A DNA stretch of 46,286 bases from Gemmatimonadota bacterium. GTDB lineage: Bacteria; Gemmatimonadota; Gemmatimonadetes; Palauibacterales; KS3-K002. Position 1 is the stretch's first letter; each line of letters opens with the position of its first letter. The DNA lies in NCBI GenBank assembly GCA_020344215.1, contig CP070815.1:2554358-2600643 (forward strand), in the 5' to 3' direction. The notes beneath the pieces were generated by a model, which made no database searches, was not told the origin of the DNA, and worked only from the letters and a program-made list of their open reading frames with translations. Of the stretch, positions 1 through 8,838 are shown in pieces. Made by a program: the position numbers and the translations under genes.

Positions 1-272
1 AATCTACAGGCGAGTCCTGCCCTGCCGCTATGCAGCGTGCACGACAGTGGCATCTAGACTGAATAGGCTGAAGAGCGTAGCTACATCCAGACGTGACCAC
101 GCGGCAGCATAGGCGGGGGTCGTATGTGCGAGACGTCATGATGGCTGAAGCCTCCCGAATCGGAGACAACTACAGCCCGGGGCCCGGCCTCAACCCGCCC
201 TCTTAGTATACTGGATTTTGGCTGTAAGCGCACTCCACTCCAGACAAGAGTCACTCAGAACGCTACCCGCTC

Positions 273-695
273 CTAACAAAGATACGGCCTTGGTCCAAGC
301 TCTCTAACTGTGGCGACCATTTCTCTCATTACCTGGGCGAACTTGGCACCTTCCGATGCAGAAACCCATTCTAGTCTGAAGCGCTCCTCCTCCAGACCGA
401 AATCTTCGAGTAGTAGACTTATTGCCTCCGCTCTCTTTTTCGCTCTCAGGTTCCCTTCTATGTAGTGACAATCACCCGGATGACAGCCGCACATCACGAC
501 CCCATCCAGACCCTTCGTGAGCGCGTCGATGACGAGGTTCGGATGCACCATGCTGGAACACATGACCCTTACAATCCTGATATTCGGCGGATATTGCAGC
601 CTCGAGACACCCGCAAGGTCCGCGCCGGCGTAGGAACACCAGTTACAGCAGAAGGCGACAATCTGCGGCTCAAACTGACCCGCCCTCTCGAGCAT
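273..695 (-). CDS. mvhD: MvhD-type hydrogenase iron-sulfur subunit (delta subunit)
   Basis: In the known family MvhD carries a [2Fe-2S] cluster and passes electrons from the F420-non-reducing [NiFe]-hydrogenase to heterodisulfide reductase HdrA or a similar partner in the cytoplasm. The 140-residue product has the expected cysteines: C16, C17 and C20 (CCNWC), C46 (MCSS), and C69, C71 and C76 (CGCHPGDC). Length matches the family. The open frame continues 40 codons further upstream to 815, but that part has no family similarity and would overlap the start of mvhA, so the ATG at 695 is chosen; it has no strong Shine-Dalgarno. It is divergent from mvhA rather than upstream of mvhG-mvhA in one operon as is usual. 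Base composition is lower in GC than most of the window. The family call is sure, the exact start is not. Confidence 0.85.
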   Translation of the reverse strand: MLERAGQFEPQIVAFCCNWCSYAGADLAGVSRLQYPPNIRIVRVMCSSMVHPNLVIDALTKGLDGVVMCGCHPGDCHYIEGNLRAKKRAEAISLLLEDFGLEEERFRLEWVSASEGAKFAQVMREMVATVRELGPRPYLC

Positions 696-802
696 AGGAC
701 TCGACGCAAAGCTTGTTGAGGACAGACGAGCGCTGTTGAACAGGTATATAGGCGGGCACGATCGTCTGAGACCTCTACCCGCCAAGCCCGGGAGGTAGAA
801 CA

Positions 803-2248
803 ATGGGTAAGACAATAGTCATCCAACCGGTCTCACGGATAGAGGGTCACGCCAAAGTCGAGATACAACTTGATGATACCGGGAATGTCGCAGACACGAG
901 GGTCCGGGTAGTTGAATTAAGAGGGTTCGAGAGATTCTGTATAGGCAGGCCGGTCGAAGAACTACCGAGGATCGTTACGAGCATATGTGGAGTCTGCCCC
1001 TGGTCGCACCATCTCGCATCTGCCAAGGCGACCGATGCGGTGTTCGGTGTAGAACCGCCCCCGGCTGGGAGAAGACTCCGCGACCTCTGCAATAGCATCG
1101 CCTACACGGAAGAGCACATCCTGCATTTCTACTTCTTGTCCGGTCCTGATTTTGTAATGGGGCCCGACGCAGACTACTCAGTGCGTAATGTAATCGGTAT
1201 CGCACAAAGCAATCCGGAGATCGGTAAGCGGGTTGTGCGTAACCGTCATCTTGGCGCGCAGATGCTCGAAGTCGTATCGGGCAAGCCAATCCATCCTGTG
1301 ACCGCCGTGCCAGGAGGGTTCAGTAAACCATTGACCGAGAAAGAGAGAGATGAGCTCTGCCCAATGGCGGAAGAGGTCTTGGAGTTTGCGAAGTTCTCTA
1401 TGGCGTTCGCGAAGGAGAGCATCTTCCCGAAGTACCTAGACACAGTCAAAGTTCTGGGTGTTATCAACACGGGGTTCATGGGCACCGTTACGGATGACGG
1501 GGCACTCAATCTGTATGATGGTAAGCTCAGACTCATGAAACCGGATGGGTCCTTCGAAGATTTCCACTATGATCGGTACACGGAATACATTTCGGAGCGC
1601 GTGCAAGAATGGACTTACCAGAAATTCCCGTACGCCAAGGGCTGGGGCGAGGGTTTTTCGATGGATCCCGATAACCCCAAGGGCGTTTACCGAGTGAACT
1701 CACTGGCAAGGATCAATGTAGCAGACAAGATCTCAACACCACTAGCACAACGGGAATTCGAGGAATTCAAGGAACAGTTCGGCAGCCCGGCGCAGCTGAC
1801 CCTACTATATCACTGGGCGAGGCTCATTGAGCTGCTGTATAACGCCGAGCATGTTGTGGAGCTTTTGGACGACGCCGACATAACAAGCAAAGAGACGAGA
1901 GTCGCCGTTACGCCCAGAGCAGCTCGAGGTGTGGGCTGCGCAGAAGCACCGAGAGGTTCGCTCATTCATGACTACGAGACGGATGACAAGGGCTTGGTTA
2001 CCGACGTCAACTTGATAGTCGCTACACAACACAACAACGCTCCGATCAATATGTCCGTTAACCAGGCAGCCCGAGCCTTGATCAAAGATGGGGACTATGA
2101 TCAGGGCATCTTGAACATGGTTGAGATGGCCATACGAGCCTACGACCCATGTCTCTCCTGTGCGACCCACGACCTAGCCGGTCGTATCGCCGTACGTGTG
2201 GACATATTGGACGTCAAGGGGAACCTGAAGGACACCTTCCAGAACTGA
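803..2248 (+). CDS. mvhA: Group 3 [NiFe]-hydrogenase large subunit, MvhA-like
   Basis: This is the catalytic large subunit of a cytoplasmic [NiFe]-hydrogenase. The four nickel-ligating cysteines are present: C62/C65 in SICGVCPWSHH and C450/C453 in DPCLSCATH near the C-terminus, plus the N-terminal RIEGH motif (residues 12-16) and the GKPIHPVTAVPGGF segment typical of MvhA/HoxH-type proteins. A 25-residue tail follows the last motif and is a candidate for removal by a maturation endopeptidase. The start is fixed by GGGAGGT at 790-796. The electron-transferring small subunit MvhG is absent from the window, and mvhD lies divergently upstream. GC is about 52-58% against 60-72% further on, with frequent AGA, AGG and ATA codons, which suggests recent transfer or a different genomic source. 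Group 3c is the best fit; 3b/3d is less likely given MvhD next door. Confidence 0.9.
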   Translation: MGKTIVIQPVSRIEGHAKVEIQLDDTGNVADTRVRVVELRGFERFCIGRPVEELPRIVTSICGVCPWSHHLASAKATDAVFGVEPPPAGRRLRDLCNSIAYTEEHILHFYFLSGPDFVMGPDADYSVRNVIGIAQSNPEIGKRVVRNRHLGAQMLEVVSGKPIHPVTAVPGGFSKPLTEKERDELCPMAEEVLEFAKFSMAFAKESIFPKYLDTVKVLGVINTGFMGTVTDDGALNLYDGKLRLMKPDGSFEDFHYDRYTEYISERVQEWTYQKFPYAKGWGEGFSMDPDNPKGVYRVNSLARINVADKISTPLAQREFEEFKEQFGSPAQLTLLYHWARLIELLYNAEHVVELLDDADITSKETRVAVTPRAARGVGCAEAPRGSLIHDYETDDKGLVTDVNLIVATQHNNAPINMSVNQAARALIKDGDYDQGILNMVEMAIRAYDPCLSCATHDLAGRIAVRVDILDVKGNLKDTFQN

Positions 2249-2311
2249 AGGTGCGAGTCAAGTCAAGGTATCCACGTGCTTGCCTCACGTCTTTCCCAAG
2301 CGGCCGAAAAG

Positions 2312-2351
2312 ATAGGGGGTGCCAGGCAGCACAAGCCGTACCCCCTATTTT
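2312..2351. terminator. Bidirectional intrinsic terminator between mvhA and the reductase gene
   Basis: A 9-bp perfect stem (ATAGGGGGT at 2312-2320 with ACCCCCTAT at 2340-2348) is followed by TTTT on the plus strand and, because AAAA lies at 2307-2310, by a T tract on the minus strand too. It sits between two convergent genes. Confidence 0.75.
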
Positions 2352-2363
2352 GCGGACTGCAGT

Positions 2364-3767
2364 CTAGCGGCGGTTGAGAGCAGCAAGCATCGCCTCAAGG
2401 GACGTGATCTTCACTCGCGGCCGTCCCTGCTCGCGTCCCCTGGTTTCCTCCAGCTCCTGGATACGCTTCCAATCGTCCCAGGAGAAGAAGTCCGGCTGAC
2501 TGCGGCGCACCGACTCCTCAGCGGACGTTTTATCAGGCGCTTCCGGGCTGAGGATCGCACCGGCGTCGAGGTCCTCCAGCATACAGTCGACGGTCTCGGC
2601 GGCGCACGGCTTGTTCGTGCCGATCACCCCCGACGGCCCGCGCTTGATCCAGCCGGCCACGTAGACGCCCGGTACCGGCTCGCCCGCTTCCGGATCGATC
2701 ACCCGACCCTTCGCGTTGGGAACGACGCCCCAGCGATCGTGGAAGGGCAGGCCGGCCAGCGGGACGCCCAGGTAGCCGACGGATCGGAACACAATATCGA
2801 CGGACAGCTTCTCGAACTGGTCTGTAGGCCTGGGGCGGAGCGACCCATCGTCGCTCACGTAGAGCTCGTTCTTGACGAGTCTGACACCGGTCACGCCGCC
2901 CGCTTCATCGCCGTAGAGCTCGACCGGCGAGACCAGGAACCGGAGCGTCAACTTCTTCGGCTTTCCGGTGCTCGGGCGACCGGAGAAGCTCTGCAGGATC
3001 TCGACATTCTTGGCCGTCGCCTTATCCGCGCTCTCATCCAACTCTTTCTGGCTCAGCGCATCGAGCTCCACTTCGTCGGCCAGCACCGAGACGTCGGCGC
3101 CGGCCAGCTCACCCAGCTCCTTGATCTCCGGGTTCGTGAACTTGGCCTGGACGGGCCCGCGGCGGCCGAGGATGTAGACTTCCTTGATGTGGCTGTCGTT
3201 CAGCGCCTCCGCCGCGTAGTCGGCGATGTCCGTGGCCGCCAGCTCGTCCGGCGCGCGGCAGAGGATCCGCGCGACATCGACCGCCACGTTCCCCACACCG
3301 ACGACCGCCGCACGCTCAACCGACAGATCGAACTCGTAGTCCCGATAGTCGGGGTGCCCGTTGTACCAGGCGACGAACTCCGTCGCCGGGTGGCTCCGTT
3401 TCAGCTCCTCGCCGGGTATGCCCATCTGGCGGTCCGTCTGGGCACCGGTGGCGTAGCAGATCTGGTGGTAATGTCGCCTCAGGTCGCTCAGCGTGACGTG
3501 CGCACCTATGTCGACGTTACCGAAGAAGCGGAAACCGGGGTTGCCCGCGACCTTCTCGAACACGCGCGTGACGTTCTTGATCTTCTCGTGGTCCGGAGCG
3601 ACCCCGAACCTCACCAGCCCGAACGGAGTCGGCAGCCGGTCAAACAGGTCGACCTGGACCACGATGTCGGTCTGTTTAAGGAGCCGCTCTGCGGCGTAGA
3701 AGCCAGCGGGCCCCGATCCAACGATAGCCACCCGCAGCGGCTGGGCATCCGTACCCGGTCGCGTCAT
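2364..3767 (-). CDS. NADPH-ferredoxin reductase, FprA/adrenodoxin-reductase type
   Basis: This is a flavoprotein of the adrenodoxin-reductase/FprA family, which moves electrons between NADPH and ferredoxin. The 467-residue protein has an FAD-binding GSGPAG (residues 17-22), the LPTPFGLVRFGVAPDH segment (45-60) typical of the family, an NADP-binding GVGNVA (157-162), GRRGPVQAKFT (201-211), and a C-terminal GWIKRGPSGVIGTNK motif. Length is normal. GGGAGG lies 7 nt before the ATG. It converges on mvhA across a shared terminator, so it is not in the hydrogenase operon, although both are low-potential redox enzymes and a functional link through ferredoxin is possible. GC and codon use match the rest of the window, not the hydrogenase block. 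Confidence 0.92.
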   Translation of the reverse strand: MTRPGTDAQPLRVAIVGSGPAGFYAAERLLKQTDIVVQVDLFDRLPTPFGLVRFGVAPDHEKIKNVTRVFEKVAGNPGFRFFGNVDIGAHVTLSDLRRHYHQICYATGAQTDRQMGIPGEELKRSHPATEFVAWYNGHPDYRDYEFDLSVERAAVVGVGNVAVDVARILCRAPDELAATDIADYAAEALNDSHIKEVYILGRRGPVQAKFTNPEIKELGELAGADVSVLADEVELDALSQKELDESADKATAKNVEILQSFSGRPSTGKPKKLTLRFLVSPVELYGDEAGGVTGVRLVKNELYVSDDGSLRPRPTDQFEKLSVDIVFRSVGYLGVPLAGLPFHDRWGVVPNAKGRVIDPEAGEPVPGVYVAGWIKRGPSGVIGTNKPCAAETVDCMLEDLDAGAILSPEAPDKTSAEESVRRSQPDFFSWDDWKRIQELEETRGREQGRPRVKITSLEAMLAALNRR

Positions 3768-4044
3768 CCGTTGCCTCCCGACATGTGTCAGCGCTCATCG
3801 TGTGGGACCCGCCCGCCCGAGCGGTTTGCCACGTACATCATAGGGAACCAGGCCGCCTACGGCGACCCGTGGCGGGCGGCGCCGGGGCAGGCTGTCGAGG
3901 CCGCCTGCGTGGGGCTAGCTTACAGTCTGGCCGGTCCCCCGGCCGGTCCCCAATTCACCAGGAGCACTGTATGGTGACGAGCCGCCGCGGCTCGGGGGAG
4001 TCCTCGTACTGAATTGTGATCCCTCGCATGGAGAGCGTCAGCCA

Positions 4045-5400
4045 ATGAAACGAGCCCCTCTTGCCAGCGCCGCACTCTTGATGATCGTCACCGCCGCCTC
4101 CGCCCAGGAACGTCCCCTCGGGACGCTCCGTGAGCAGGCGGCGATCCAGCAGGGCTGGCTGCAGCTGCGCCTCGAGCGCGTGCTGCCGCGCCTGATGCGG
4201 GACCACGGTGTGGACATGTGGATCATCCCGATGCGGGAGTACAACGAGGACCCCATCTTCAGGGCCCTCGTCTCACCCAATACGTTCGCCGCGCGCCGCC
4301 GTACGATCTACATCTTCTGCGATCGCGGGCCCGAGGAAGGCGTCGAGCGCATCGCTATCGGCGGCAGCTCTCAGGGCGGCCTCTACCGCGTCGTGACCTA
4401 CCCTGACGCCGTGCTGGGCGCCGCGGCGGGCGAGGAGCGACGGGCCGAGCCGTTCGGCCCCGATCAGTGGCAACTGCTGCCGCCGATCGTCGAGGCGTGC
4501 GACCCTGAAACCATCGGCGTGAACATCTCGCATACCTTCGCATTCTCCGACGGTTTGAGCGCCGGCGAGTGGGAGCAGATGCGTGCCGCGCTGCCGGAGA
4601 AGTATCGGCAGCGAGTGGTGCATCGCGAGCGACTGGCGCTCGAGTACATCGCCGAACGTCTGCCGGAGATGCTGCCGGTCTACGTCGAGATGATGAAGAT
4701 CGCACACGAGATCATCGCCACGGCCTTCTCCAGCGATGTCATCACGCCCGGCGTCACGCACACCCAGGACGTGAGATGGTGGATGCGCCAGCGGCTAAAC
4801 GACCTGGGCCTCGACACCTGGTTCCACGCCTCGGTGGACGTGCAGCGCCAGGGCGTCCAGATGGGCGACTCGGCCAACCCGGTGATCTTGCACGGCGATG
4901 TCCTCCACTGCGACATCGGGGTCACGGCGCTCGGGCTCAACACCGACACCCAGCACATGGGCTACGTACTCCGTCCCGGCGAGGCCGACGCGCCCGAGGG
5001 GTTGAAGCAGGCGCTGGCTGTGGGTAACCAGCTACAGGACATCGTGATGGAGGAGCTGGAACCGGGTCGCGCCGGCAACGAGGTCCTGAGAAGGGCGCTC
5101 GCACGCATGCGTGACGCCGGCATCAACGGCACCGTGTACAGCCACCCCGTCGGCGACCATGGCCATGGCGCCGGCCCGCTGGTCGGCCTCTGGGACCGCC
5201 AGGAAGGTGTGCCCGGCCGCGGCGATGTGCCGGTACGTCCGAACACCTGGTACTCCATCGAGCTACAGGCCACCACGCCGGTAGCGGAGTGGGGCGACCA
5301 GGCGGTGCGGATGGCGCTGGAGGAGGACGCGTACCTCGACGAGGGCGGCGACCGCCACTGGGTGCTTGGCCGCCAGGAGCGGTTCCATCTCGTCCGCTAA
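4045..5400 (+). CDS. Secreted M24-family metallopeptidase (Xaa-Pro aminopeptidase-like)
   Basis: This is a creatinase/aminopeptidase-fold metallopeptidase that probably cleaves N-terminal residues next to proline in exported peptides. Residues 1-20 form a Sec signal peptide ending ASA before Q21, so the enzyme is periplasmic or outside the cell. The five M24 dinuclear-metal ligands can be placed: D290 (HCDIG), D301 (NTDTQH), H374 (GDHGHGAG), E406 (YSIELQ) and E427 (MALEEDAYL). The N-terminal half (about 30-200) is the non-catalytic creatinase-N-like domain. Length (451) is normal. It stands alone on + with about 280 bp upstream and is followed 51 bp later by bacterioferritin. The exact substrate cannot be told from sequence. 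Confidence 0.88.
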   Translation: MKRAPLASAALLMIVTAASAQERPLGTLREQAAIQQGWLQLRLERVLPRLMRDHGVDMWIIPMREYNEDPIFRALVSPNTFAARRRTIYIFCDRGPEEGVERIAIGGSSQGGLYRVVTYPDAVLGAAAGEERRAEPFGPDQWQLLPPIVEACDPETIGVNISHTFAFSDGLSAGEWEQMRAALPEKYRQRVVHRERLALEYIAERLPEMLPVYVEMMKIAHEIIATAFSSDVITPGVTHTQDVRWWMRQRLNDLGLDTWFHASVDVQRQGVQMGDSANPVILHGDVLHCDIGVTALGLNTDTQHMGYVLRPGEADAPEGLKQALAVGNQLQDIVMEELEPGRAGNEVLRRALARMRDAGINGTVYSHPVGDHGHGAGPLVGLWDRQEGVPGRGDVPVRPNTWYSIELQATTPVAEWGDQAVRMALEEDAYLDEGGDRHWVLGRQERFHLVR

Positions 5401-5451
5401 GACAGCACGATCGGCAAGGATCCCCCCGGGGCCCAACGAGGAGACAGGGAG

Positions 5452-5943
5452 ATGCATGAGAAGAGTATTGAGCTATTGAACAAGGCGATCGCCGATGAAC
5501 TCTCTGCGGTGCACCAGTACATGTACTTCCACTTCCACTGTGACGATCAGGGGTACGACCTTCTTGCCGGTCTCTTCAAGCGGACGGCGATTGAAGAGAT
5601 GACCCACATCGAACGGGCGGCTGAGCGGATACTCTTCCTCAAGGGTGAAGTGGAGATGGTGGCCTCGGAGGCGGTGGAGAAGATCCACGATGTGCGGACG
5701 ATGCTCGAGCGCGCGGCAGACATGGAAGCCCAAAGTGCGAAGGAATACAACGAATGGGCCAACGAGTGCGGGGCCAACGCGGATTCCGCGACGAAGCGCT
5801 TGTTTGAAGACCTCGTTGCGGATGAGGAGCGCCATCACGATCAGTACATGACGGAGATGGAGAGCATCGACAGATTCGGCGAGCGCTACCTCGCGCTTCA
5901 GTCGATAGAGCGTAGCAAGAGTCTGTCTACTCCGGCAGAATAA
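5452..5943 (+). CDS. bfr: Bacterioferritin
   Basis: This is a cytoplasmic iron-storage cage protein that oxidises Fe2+ at a di-iron ferroxidase centre. All ferroxidase ligands are visible: E16, E49, H52, E92, E125 and H128, each two residues before the E. coli Bfr numbering. The heme-coordinating methionine is M50 (EEMTHIERAAERILFLKG), so heme is probably bound between subunits. The 163 residues match the family. A GAGGAG/GGGAG ribosome site precedes the ATG. It lies between a secreted peptidase and a zinc-finger protein that starts 24 bp downstream and may be cotranscribed. Confidence 0.93.
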   Translation: MHEKSIELLNKAIADELSAVHQYMYFHFHCDDQGYDLLAGLFKRTAIEEMTHIERAAERILFLKGEVEMVASEAVEKIHDVRTMLERAADMEAQSAKEYNEWANECGANADSATKRLFEDLVADEERHHDQYMTEMESIDRFGERYLALQSIERSKSLSTPAE

Positions 5944-5966
5944 ACGACCTGGGTGGCGACCTAGCA

Positions 5967-6392
5967 TTGACCAAAAACATCTCGCCCCTCAGCTGCCCAA
6001 GCTGTGAGGGGCCGATGCAAACCGAGTGGCACGGGCGCATCGAGATCGACCGTTGCTCGGCCTGTGGTGACCTGTGGTTCGATCGAACCGAACTGACCAC
6101 CTACGTGGCAGACAAGACGCCCGGTTTCGGGACGGTCAGCCTGGGACCGCCGCGCAGAGGACCCGCGGGGTCCGACCGGCTGCTCACATGTCCGCGCTGC
6201 GAGCTGCCATCACTGGAGCGATATGAATGGGATGGTCATAGGTTCAGCCGCTGTGAGCATTGCTCGGGGGTCTACTTGGGAGGCAACGCACTTGAGGAGA
6301 TTATAGCCGACGTCGAGAGCCGCATAGAAAGAGAGAAGGGCTGCGCAACACCAAGCGAGGCTCTCTTCTGGCTGCTTTTTGTGGCACGCTAG
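5967..6392 (+). CDS. Protein with two TFIIB-type zinc-ribbon motifs
   Basis: A 141-residue cytoplasmic protein with two zinc-ribbon modules of the zf-TFIIB domain type. The first uses C10, C13, C30 and C33 (CPSC...CSACGDLWFDRTEL), the second C75, C78, C96 and C99 (CPRC...CEHCSGVYLGG). The pattern of a zinc ribbon followed by an aromatic/acidic G-x-W-F/Y-D/L-x-x-E-L segment is typical of this domain, whose biochemical role is not established. The start is a TTG at 5967 with a GGGTGG sequence about 10 nt upstream; no ATG fits. It follows bacterioferritin closely and may share its transcript. Confidence 0.75.
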   Translation: MTKNISPLSCPSCEGPMQTEWHGRIEIDRCSACGDLWFDRTELTTYVADKTPGFGTVSLGPPRRGPAGSDRLLTCPRCELPSLERYEWDGHRFSRCEHCSGVYLGGNALEEIIADVESRIEREKGCATPSEALFWLLFVAR

Positions 6393-6574
6393 CGCTACGC
6401 CCAATCAGCAGCCCGTGCAGCAGAGCGAGTGTCCAGCCGCCCCACCCGCCGCACCGCCTGCCATCCGGCGAGGCTGGGGGTCTTTCGCGATCGTCGTTCA
6501 CGCTTCAAACTCAGGGAGCCGCAAAGCCAGCCTGACGGCCCTAATCCGACGACTGCAACCAAGGGAGGCCTTAA

Positions 6575-7705
6575 ATGCCCAACGGGATGACACGCCGGCT
6601 TTTCTTCCAGCACAGCTTCCTGGCAGGCGCGGGCGCGCTGCTGTGGCAGCGCCTCAATCCGTTCCACGACCTGGGGGGCGGGCCCAGAGCCCCGGGTTTG
6701 AGCCGCTCGGCGGGCATACCGATGATCATCACCAGCAAGTCGAACGAGACCGGCCAGAGGGCGATGGAGGTAGCCTGGGAGATGCTCGCGGGTGGCGGGT
6801 CGGCGCTCGACGCGGTGGAGAAGGCCACGAACATCATTGAAGAGGATCCGGAAGACTCGAGCGTCGGCTACGGGGGCCTCCCGAACGAGCGCGGCGTGGT
6901 GCAGCTCGACGCCTCGATCATGGACGGAAAGACGTTCAGCGCCGGCTCGGTGGCGTCGCTGGAGAACATCAAGTACCCATCGTCGGTGGCGCGCCTCGTG
7001 ATGGAACGCACCGACCACGTGATGCTGGTCGGCCCCGGCGCGCTGGAGTTTGCGAAGTCGTGGGGCTTCCAAGAGGAGAACCTGCTCACCGAGGCCGCCC
7101 GCGAGGAGTGGCTCCTCTGGCGCGAGAGCCACAGCGATGAGGACGATTGGGGCGCGCCGGACCATCTGAAGGGGCGAGAGCAGGGTGCACAGCAGAACGA
7201 GGAGCCGGCGGAGACGCACGGGACCGTCAACGTCCTGGCGGTCGATGCCAACGGAGATATCGCCGGCATCACCAGCACCAGCGGGCTCAGCTACAAGATC
7301 CCGGGCCGAGTTGGTGACTCACCGATCATCGGCGCCGGCCTTTACCTGGACAACGACGTTGGGGCTGCGGGCGCGACCGGCCGCGGCGAGGATGTGATTA
7401 AGTCGTGTGCAACCTACTACATCGTGATGCGGATGAAGGAGGGGCGTTCTCCGCAGCAGGCCTGCGAGGACGCGCTGCAGATGATCGCGCAGCGGTACCG
7501 GGCCGTCGGCCTCGACTTCCTCCCCGGCGAGACGTTCCGCGCCATCAACAAGGACGGTCAATACGGATGCGCGAAGACAAAAGGCACCGATCTCCCGCAG
7601 ATGACTGTCGCGGGCGAGTCCGGCGTGAGCGTCTGCGAGGGAACCATCGCCTTCCCCGACGACGAGGAACCGCAAGCGCAGGACCCGGATAGCTCCCGGC
7701 GCTGA
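6575..7705 (+). CDS. Tat-exported N4-(beta-N-acetylglucosaminyl)-L-asparaginase-like Ntn hydrolase
   Basis: This is an Ntn hydrolase of the glycosylasparaginase / isoaspartyl-peptidase family, made as a precursor that cuts itself to expose an N-terminal threonine. The likely nucleophile is T217 in ETHGTVNVLAVD; downstream GRVGDSPIIGAGLYLDN carries the conserved substrate-binding residues. The N-terminus MTRRLFFQHSFLAGAGALLW is a twin-arginine-like signal (RR at 7-8), so the enzyme is probably exported folded. AAGGGAGG at 6561-6568 fixes the start at 6575. The C-terminus ends in a short acidic/serine tail. Glycosylasparaginase rather than plant-type isoaspartyl peptidase is favoured by the HGT context, but substrate is inferred from family only. 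Confidence 0.85.
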   Translation: MPNGMTRRLFFQHSFLAGAGALLWQRLNPFHDLGGGPRAPGLSRSAGIPMIITSKSNETGQRAMEVAWEMLAGGGSALDAVEKATNIIEEDPEDSSVGYGGLPNERGVVQLDASIMDGKTFSAGSVASLENIKYPSSVARLVMERTDHVMLVGPGALEFAKSWGFQEENLLTEAAREEWLLWRESHSDEDDWGAPDHLKGREQGAQQNEEPAETHGTVNVLAVDANGDIAGITSTSGLSYKIPGRVGDSPIIGAGLYLDNDVGAAGATGRGEDVIKSCATYYIVMRMKEGRSPQQACEDALQMIAQRYRAVGLDFLPGETFRAINKDGQYGCAKTKGTDLPQMTVAGESGVSVCEGTIAFPDDEEPQAQDPDSSRR

Positions 7706-7751
7706 GCTTGTCAGCCCAGAGTACCTCCAGCGCCTGGTGCGCTGCGTTAGG

Positions 7752-7785
7752 AACGGGGGTGGCCCCAAAGCCACCCCCGTTTGCC
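7752..7785. terminator. Hairpin terminator between convergent genes
   Basis: A 12-bp perfect stem (AACGGGGGTGGC at 7752-7763 with GCCACCCCCGTT at 7770-7781) has a six-base loop and a short T run on + (TTT at 7780-7782). It lies between the asparaginase-like gene and the convergent lipoprotein gene and can serve both. Confidence 0.65.
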
Positions 7786-7800
7786 GGTCGCGCGGATAGG

Positions 7801-8787
7801 TCACCTCTCGACCACAGATTCAGCGAAAACCTCCACCGGAGCGGTCGTCGCGTCAGCGGGGCCGAACTCCCAGACCAGCGTGTTCCCGTCGCGCTCGTGC
7901 GCGTTCGAGACAATGACCCGGCCCGGCATGTTCAACCTGAAGACGATCTCCGAGTTCGCCGCCAGTTGGACGCCTGGCAGTTCCTCCTCCAGGAAAGTGC
8001 CTAGCTGGTCGTTCTCGTCTTCGTAGAGCTGCCTGAGCACGTTGCGGAAGAACTCTTCTTCCGCATCGGGATAGCGCCGGCGCACGATCTTCGCCGCCTG
8101 CTCCGCCGTGCCATCGATAAAGGCCGATACAATCGCCTCCTCCTCGTCACCGCCGGCATCGAACAGCCCCTGATCCATGGCCGCCCAGAGGCCGCCTCTC
8201 ATGAGACCGACAACCTCACCACGCTGCTCGGCGCTCAGATCGGGGTACCTGGCATCCAGGGTGGCCCGGAAGCGCAGCGCCAGGTACTCGATTATCGCAT
8301 CCATGAGGTTCTCCCAGTAGAAGGTCTCCCGATAGGTGAACGAGCTGCCCGCCGGCGACCGCCCCGTCTCCACCCGTACAGCGTTCATGAACTGGACGTC
8401 ACGCAGGGAGACGTGCCCGACGGACGCCTCGACGCCGACCGCTGTGCTGGCGGTCATCAAGACGTCGCCGCTCAGGTCGGCCCAAGCGGCGAGGTCGCTG
8501 ACCCGCGTCTCGCGCCGGAGGACGTGGAGCGTGTCATCGTCCTCCACCTCCCGGCTGTAGGTCCAGCCATCCCTCTCGGTGACGTGCATGAGCTGCCCGA
8601 ACTGCTCGGTAGAGACCCGAACGCTCAGCTCATCGGTTCGACCGACGACCATCTGCTCGGTGCGGACGCCGCTGCCGTCCGGGTTGAGTGTCGCTTCGAT
8701 CCGGTACTCGATGCAGCCGCCCGTAGCGAGGGTGGTCACCGTCAGGGCCGCGAACTCTACTCGTCGATATCTCGTGGTCCACTTCAT
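7801..8787 (-). CDS. Putative lipoprotein of unknown function
   Basis: I do not recognise the family. The 328-residue product begins with a basic/hydrophobic signal ending in TLATGGC, so C25 is a candidate lipidation site, though the lipobox is imperfect. The mature part is mixed alpha/beta without obvious repeats or catalytic motifs and contains a D/E-rich stretch (GGDEEEAIVSAF). The ATG at 8787 is chosen over one 27 nt upstream because it has GAGAGGTGGGGG directly before it and starts the signal peptide cleanly. It lies 51 bp downstream of the anti-sigma gene on the same strand, so it may belong to that sigma/anti-sigma operon. Confidence 0.7.
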   Translation of the reverse strand: MKWTTRYRRVEFAALTVTTLATGGCIEYRIEATLNPDGSGVRTEQMVVGRTDELSVRVSTEQFGQLMHVTERDGWTYSREVEDDDTLHVLRRETRVSDLAAWADLSGDVLMTASTAVGVEASVGHVSLRDVQFMNAVRVETGRSPAGSSFTYRETFYWENLMDAIIEYLALRFRATLDARYPDLSAEQRGEVVGLMRGGLWAAMDQGLFDAGGDEEEAIVSAFIDGTAEQAAKIVRRRYPDAEEEFFRNVLRQLYEDENDQLGTFLEEELPGVQLAANSEIVFRLNMPGRVIVSNAHERDGNTLVWEFGPADATTAPVEVFAESVVER

Positions 8788-8838
8788 GATCCCCCACCTC
8801 TCTCGTATCGTCACAGCGCGCCGCTCACGATCACCCGC

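Noticed and set aside
696..815. Longer MvhD start at 815
   Set aside because: The extra 40 residues do not match the family and would overlap the start of mvhA.
2319..3977. 552-codon open frame on + through the ferredoxin reductase gene
   Set aside because: It is a frame shadow of a GC-rich gene on the other strand, Arg- and Asp-rich with no domain, while the minus-strand frame is a clear flavoprotein.
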